Made by a program: the position numbers and the translations under genes. 7,464 bases of DNA. Origin: Chamaesiphon sp041738715 (GTDB lineage: Bacteria; Cyanobacteriota; Cyanobacteriia; Cyanobacteriales; Chamaesiphonaceae). Location of the stretch: assembly GCA_041738715.1 (NCBI GenBank), contig JBGSPI010000082.1, forward strand, positions 1 to 7,464, given 5' to 3'. Shown here one piece after another: positions 5,722-7,464 of the stretch. Below the pieces are notes generated by a model, which was given only the letters and a program-made list of their open reading frames with translations, searched no databases and was not told the origin of the DNA. Within the stretch, counting starts at the first letter, position 1. Every line of letters begins with the position of its first letter.

Positions 5722-6528
5722 CTATTTAATATTGGTAATACTCAAGATTTCTAAACCTTCAGCCCTAGCCATCACTGCTGCTTGAGCCAAGCCCACGTCT
5801 TCATACTTGCGGGAAACCTCTGAGAGTAGTGGCGGCGGAACTGCCCTGACTGTCAACTCCACGTTGATGGGCATCTTGACTGGCGATCGATCTTTTGATT
5901 GAATTAGTTGATTGCCAATCACTTTCACCTTCCACTTGCCCGAACCAACTACTTCTGGCTCGCCTACTTGTTCGACTAGATAGGCTGTTTGGGTATCCCC
6001 GCTACTTTGGGTAATGACTTGCAGTTCAGCTAGTTGCTTGCGAAAGCTATTAGCAAAATCTGGCTCCAGGGCTAGAGTGTATCGAAAAGCTGTAGTAGGG
6101 ATTTTCTTGCCACCATCGACAACCACACCAGGATCTGGCGGATTCCCCTTCTCTGGTAATGTATTCCGCCAGGTATAGATTGCCGTCATCGATTTCTCGG
6201 CATAGAACTTGATTAAGGCAGGGGAACGATTATTACCAGTAAAGAAATCAATATTCTCCGTCTCACCATTACCTCTGGTGATAAAAATGGGCATCGACTT
6301 ACCCATCACCGAAATCAACAGGGCAATTATCGTCCCCCCAAAACAGACATTAATCCCTAATAACCCGATGATTAATAGCTTCCAGCCAGTGACAGCATTT
6401 TTTTCGGCAATTGCTGGACTGACTCCTACGATGTCATCAATGACTAAATTCATTGCGTCATCTGTCGTTAGCTCGTTCGATGGCAATAACTTGAGTGGAG
6501 TCAGTTGTGGTATGGGTCTAACTTTCAT
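5722..6528 (-). CDS. VirB8/TraE-like type IV secretion scaffold protein
   Basis: A 268-residue protein with the VirB8/TraE layout: a short cytoplasmic N-terminus (1-48), one membrane segment (about 50-74, with LLIIGLLGINVCFGGTIIAL), then a globular domain outside the membrane. That domain has the alternating strand pattern of the family, including GKWKVKVIGNQLI at 197-209 and PINVELTVRAV at 220-230. An aromatic helix (FYAEKSMTAIYTWRN) opens it. In the family this protein sits under the channel and contacts VirB6-, VirB9- and VirB10-type partners. Its ATG overlaps the upstream TGA (ATGA), and a modest SD (AGGTG, 6536-6540) sits seven bases before it, so translational coupling is likely. The VirB10-like gene follows after eight bases. 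The assignment rests on architecture and context, and sequence similarity to proteobacterial VirB8 looks low. Confidence 0.65.
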   Translation of the reverse strand: MKVRPIPQLTPLKLLPSNELTTDDAMNLVIDDIVGVSPAIAEKNAVTGWKLLIIGLLGINVCFGGTIIALLISVMGKSMPIFITRGNGETENIDFFTGNNRSPALIKFYAEKSMTAIYTWRNTLPEKGNPPDPGVVVDGGKKIPTTAFRYTLALEPDFANSFRKQLAELQVITQSSGDTQTAYLVEQVGEPEVVGSGKWKVKVIGNQLIQSKDRSPVKMPINVELTVRAVPPPLLSEVSRKYEDVGLAQAAVMARAEGLEILSITNIK

Positions 6529-7464
6529 AGGGCTGCACCTGCGGCTTTACCGAGGAGAGAGATTAGCGTTGTTGCGACTTGCTGGAATAGCTTAAATAGT
6601 CCAATCCCACCCCCTGCTGCCATGATGCCAGCTAGAATCGGCGCAACGAGCGATACTAGCAAATCGACTGTAAATAGCGGTAATCCAGGACCGAGCTTGG
6701 CGGCGATAATTGTGAAGCTTCCAGATAAAACGGTCAGACTGAATTGGTAAAAACCTACAGCCCACAAGGATGACAGCCACACCATCAGCGGTGCTGCGCT
6801 CAGGAGTGAGAATGACAAAGGGATCGGTAAAATCATCAATGACAGAGCAAATGCGACATCTGCTGCCATCAATACCGCCGCCTTCCAACCGCTGAAAATG
6901 GCTTTGGGAACTTCCATTGCGGCATTGCCAATACCTCTACCAATCCAGCCAGGTAAACCCACAGTGCCATCGACGATCGCATTTGCCATTCCCATCAGAT
7001 CTCCTTTGCTCAGAGCGGTTTGCAACCGTGTAGCGGCATCGGGATTATTTATCTTTTGAGCTTGGATCGTTTGTCTTAATTCCGCTTCGCATTGAGTAGA
7101 TGCCGGATTGGGGGTGCCATCGGCTTGAATGCGAAGAATTTTCTGGCAGGTATCCAATTTTTTGTTGATGGTATCTAGAGCTAATCCATCTGCTTTAGCA
7201 TCGTTCACCAATTTGTTGATGCCGCCGACTGCCTCCATTTGGTCGTGGATGACCCGATCGATCCCTTTGATGGTGGCATAATTGGCAATGCCCACCGCCC
7301 GCGCCATTTTACCGCCACCCATAAACCTGGTTGACTGACAAAAGTCAGTGAAGATAGCAGAAAAAGCAGACCCAGAGTGGATTAGAGAGGAAAAGAGTGG
7401 GTAAACTGTTTTTAACCAAAAAACCAGTATGAATCGAAATGCTCGAAAACCCCTCTCACCTTCA
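6525..7464 (-). CDS. VirB6/TrbL-like polytopic inner-membrane protein of a type IV secretion system (5' end outside window)
   Basis: Probably the inner-membrane channel component of a conjugative type IV secretion system. The first ATG in this frame is at 7322, but no stop occurs in the 47 codons upstream to the right edge. Those codons read like a Sec signal or first membrane segment: a basic stretch (ERGFRAFRF), then a hydrophobic run (ILVFWLKTVYPLFSSL), then a possible AFSA cleavage site. The true start therefore lies beyond the window. Counting from the 7322 Met, residues 1-140 are soluble, with a Cys pair at 59 and 78 that could form a disulfide. Residues 147-264 hold about four hydrophobic segments, including ADVAFALSLMILPIPLSF and LLVSLVAPILAGIM, with a Pro and Trp pattern reminiscent of TrbL/VirB6. 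The TGA stop overlaps the next gene's ATG by four bases. The family call is inferred from topology and from VirB8- and VirB10-like neighbours. A TraG N-terminal-like membrane protein is an alternative. Confidence 0.6.
   Translation of the reverse strand, partial: EGERGFRAFRFILVFWLKTVYPLFSSLIHSGSAFSAIFTDFCQSTRFMGGGKMARAVGIANYATIKGIDRVIHDQMEAVGGINKLVNDAKADGLALDTINKKLDTCQKILRIQADGTPNPASTQCEAELRQTIQAQKINNPDAATRLQTALSKGDLMGMANAIVDGTVGLPGWIGRGIGNAAMEVPKAIFSGWKAAVLMAADVAFALSLMILPIPLSFSLLSAAPLMVWLSSLWAVGFYQFSLTVLSGSFTIIAAKLGPGLPLFTVDLLVSLVAPILAGIMAAGGGIGLFKLFQQVATTLISLLGKAAGAAL

Noticed and set aside
6209..6595. Plus-strand frame of 128 residues opposite the VirB8-like gene
   Set aside because: It mirrors the codon structure of the minus-strand gene, crosses the coupled gene junction, and shows no independent coding evidence.
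7334..7349. Hairpin ACTGAC-AAAA-GTCAGT as a terminator or regulatory stem
   Set aside because: The stem is only six bases, has no T run after it, and lies inside the frame that appears coding up to the right edge.
1..7464. CRISPR array, tRNA, rRNA, complete insertion sequence or origin of transfer
   Set aside because: No regularly spaced identical repeats, cloverleaf, transposase, or relaxase-adjacent nick region was seen. Nearly all of the window is accounted for by coding sequence.

Overview
The window reads as cyanobacterial accessory DNA, most likely a plasmid or an integrated conjugative element. Three perfect HIP1 octamers (GCGATCGC at 499, 3087 and 4791) and many partial CGATCG sites point to cyanobacteria. 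All credible genes lie on the minus strand and read from right to left. They form one very tight block from the right edge to position 105. Neighbouring genes overlap by 1 to 23 nt or are separated by 8 to 10 nt, and several carry a Shine-Dalgarno (SD) sequence seven bases before the start. I see no internal promoter or terminator, no RNA gene, no CRISPR array and no complete mobile element.

In transcription order the block holds:
(1) a VirB6/TrbL-like polytopic membrane protein whose frame is open to the right edge, so its N-terminus lies outside the window;
(2) a VirB8/TraE-like single-pass protein;
(3) a 697-residue VirB10/TrbI/TraB-like protein with coiled coils, proline-rich tracts and an internal duplication;
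(4) a 146-residue exported cysteine-containing protein, possibly the VirB9/TraK-like partner;
(5) and (6) two small membrane proteins of 54 and 75 residues, the first too short for usual ORF cut-offs;
(7) a 469-residue exported protein with an array of PG motifs, four cysteines and a proline-rich tail;
(8) a 156-residue membrane-anchored or lipoprotein-like protein with five cysteines;
(9) the N-terminal part of a VirD4/TraD-like coupling ATPase with a clear Walker A motif. It stops at 277 residues, before the region where the family carries Walker B.
At the left edge a further minus-strand frame begins behind a good SD.

Together these look like the envelope-spanning part of a type IV secretion (conjugation) machine plus its coupling protein. 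The inner-membrane channel (VirB6-like), VirB8-like scaffold and VirB10-like envelope bridge are recognisable by architecture and motif style. Five proteins lying between the VirB10-like gene and the coupling protein gene are not recognisable to me. Their exported, cysteine-bearing or membrane character suggests lineage-specific outer-membrane, pilus or mating-contact parts. No VirB4-type ATPase, relaxase or origin of transfer is visible. The family calls rest on reading the protein sequences alone, with no database search.
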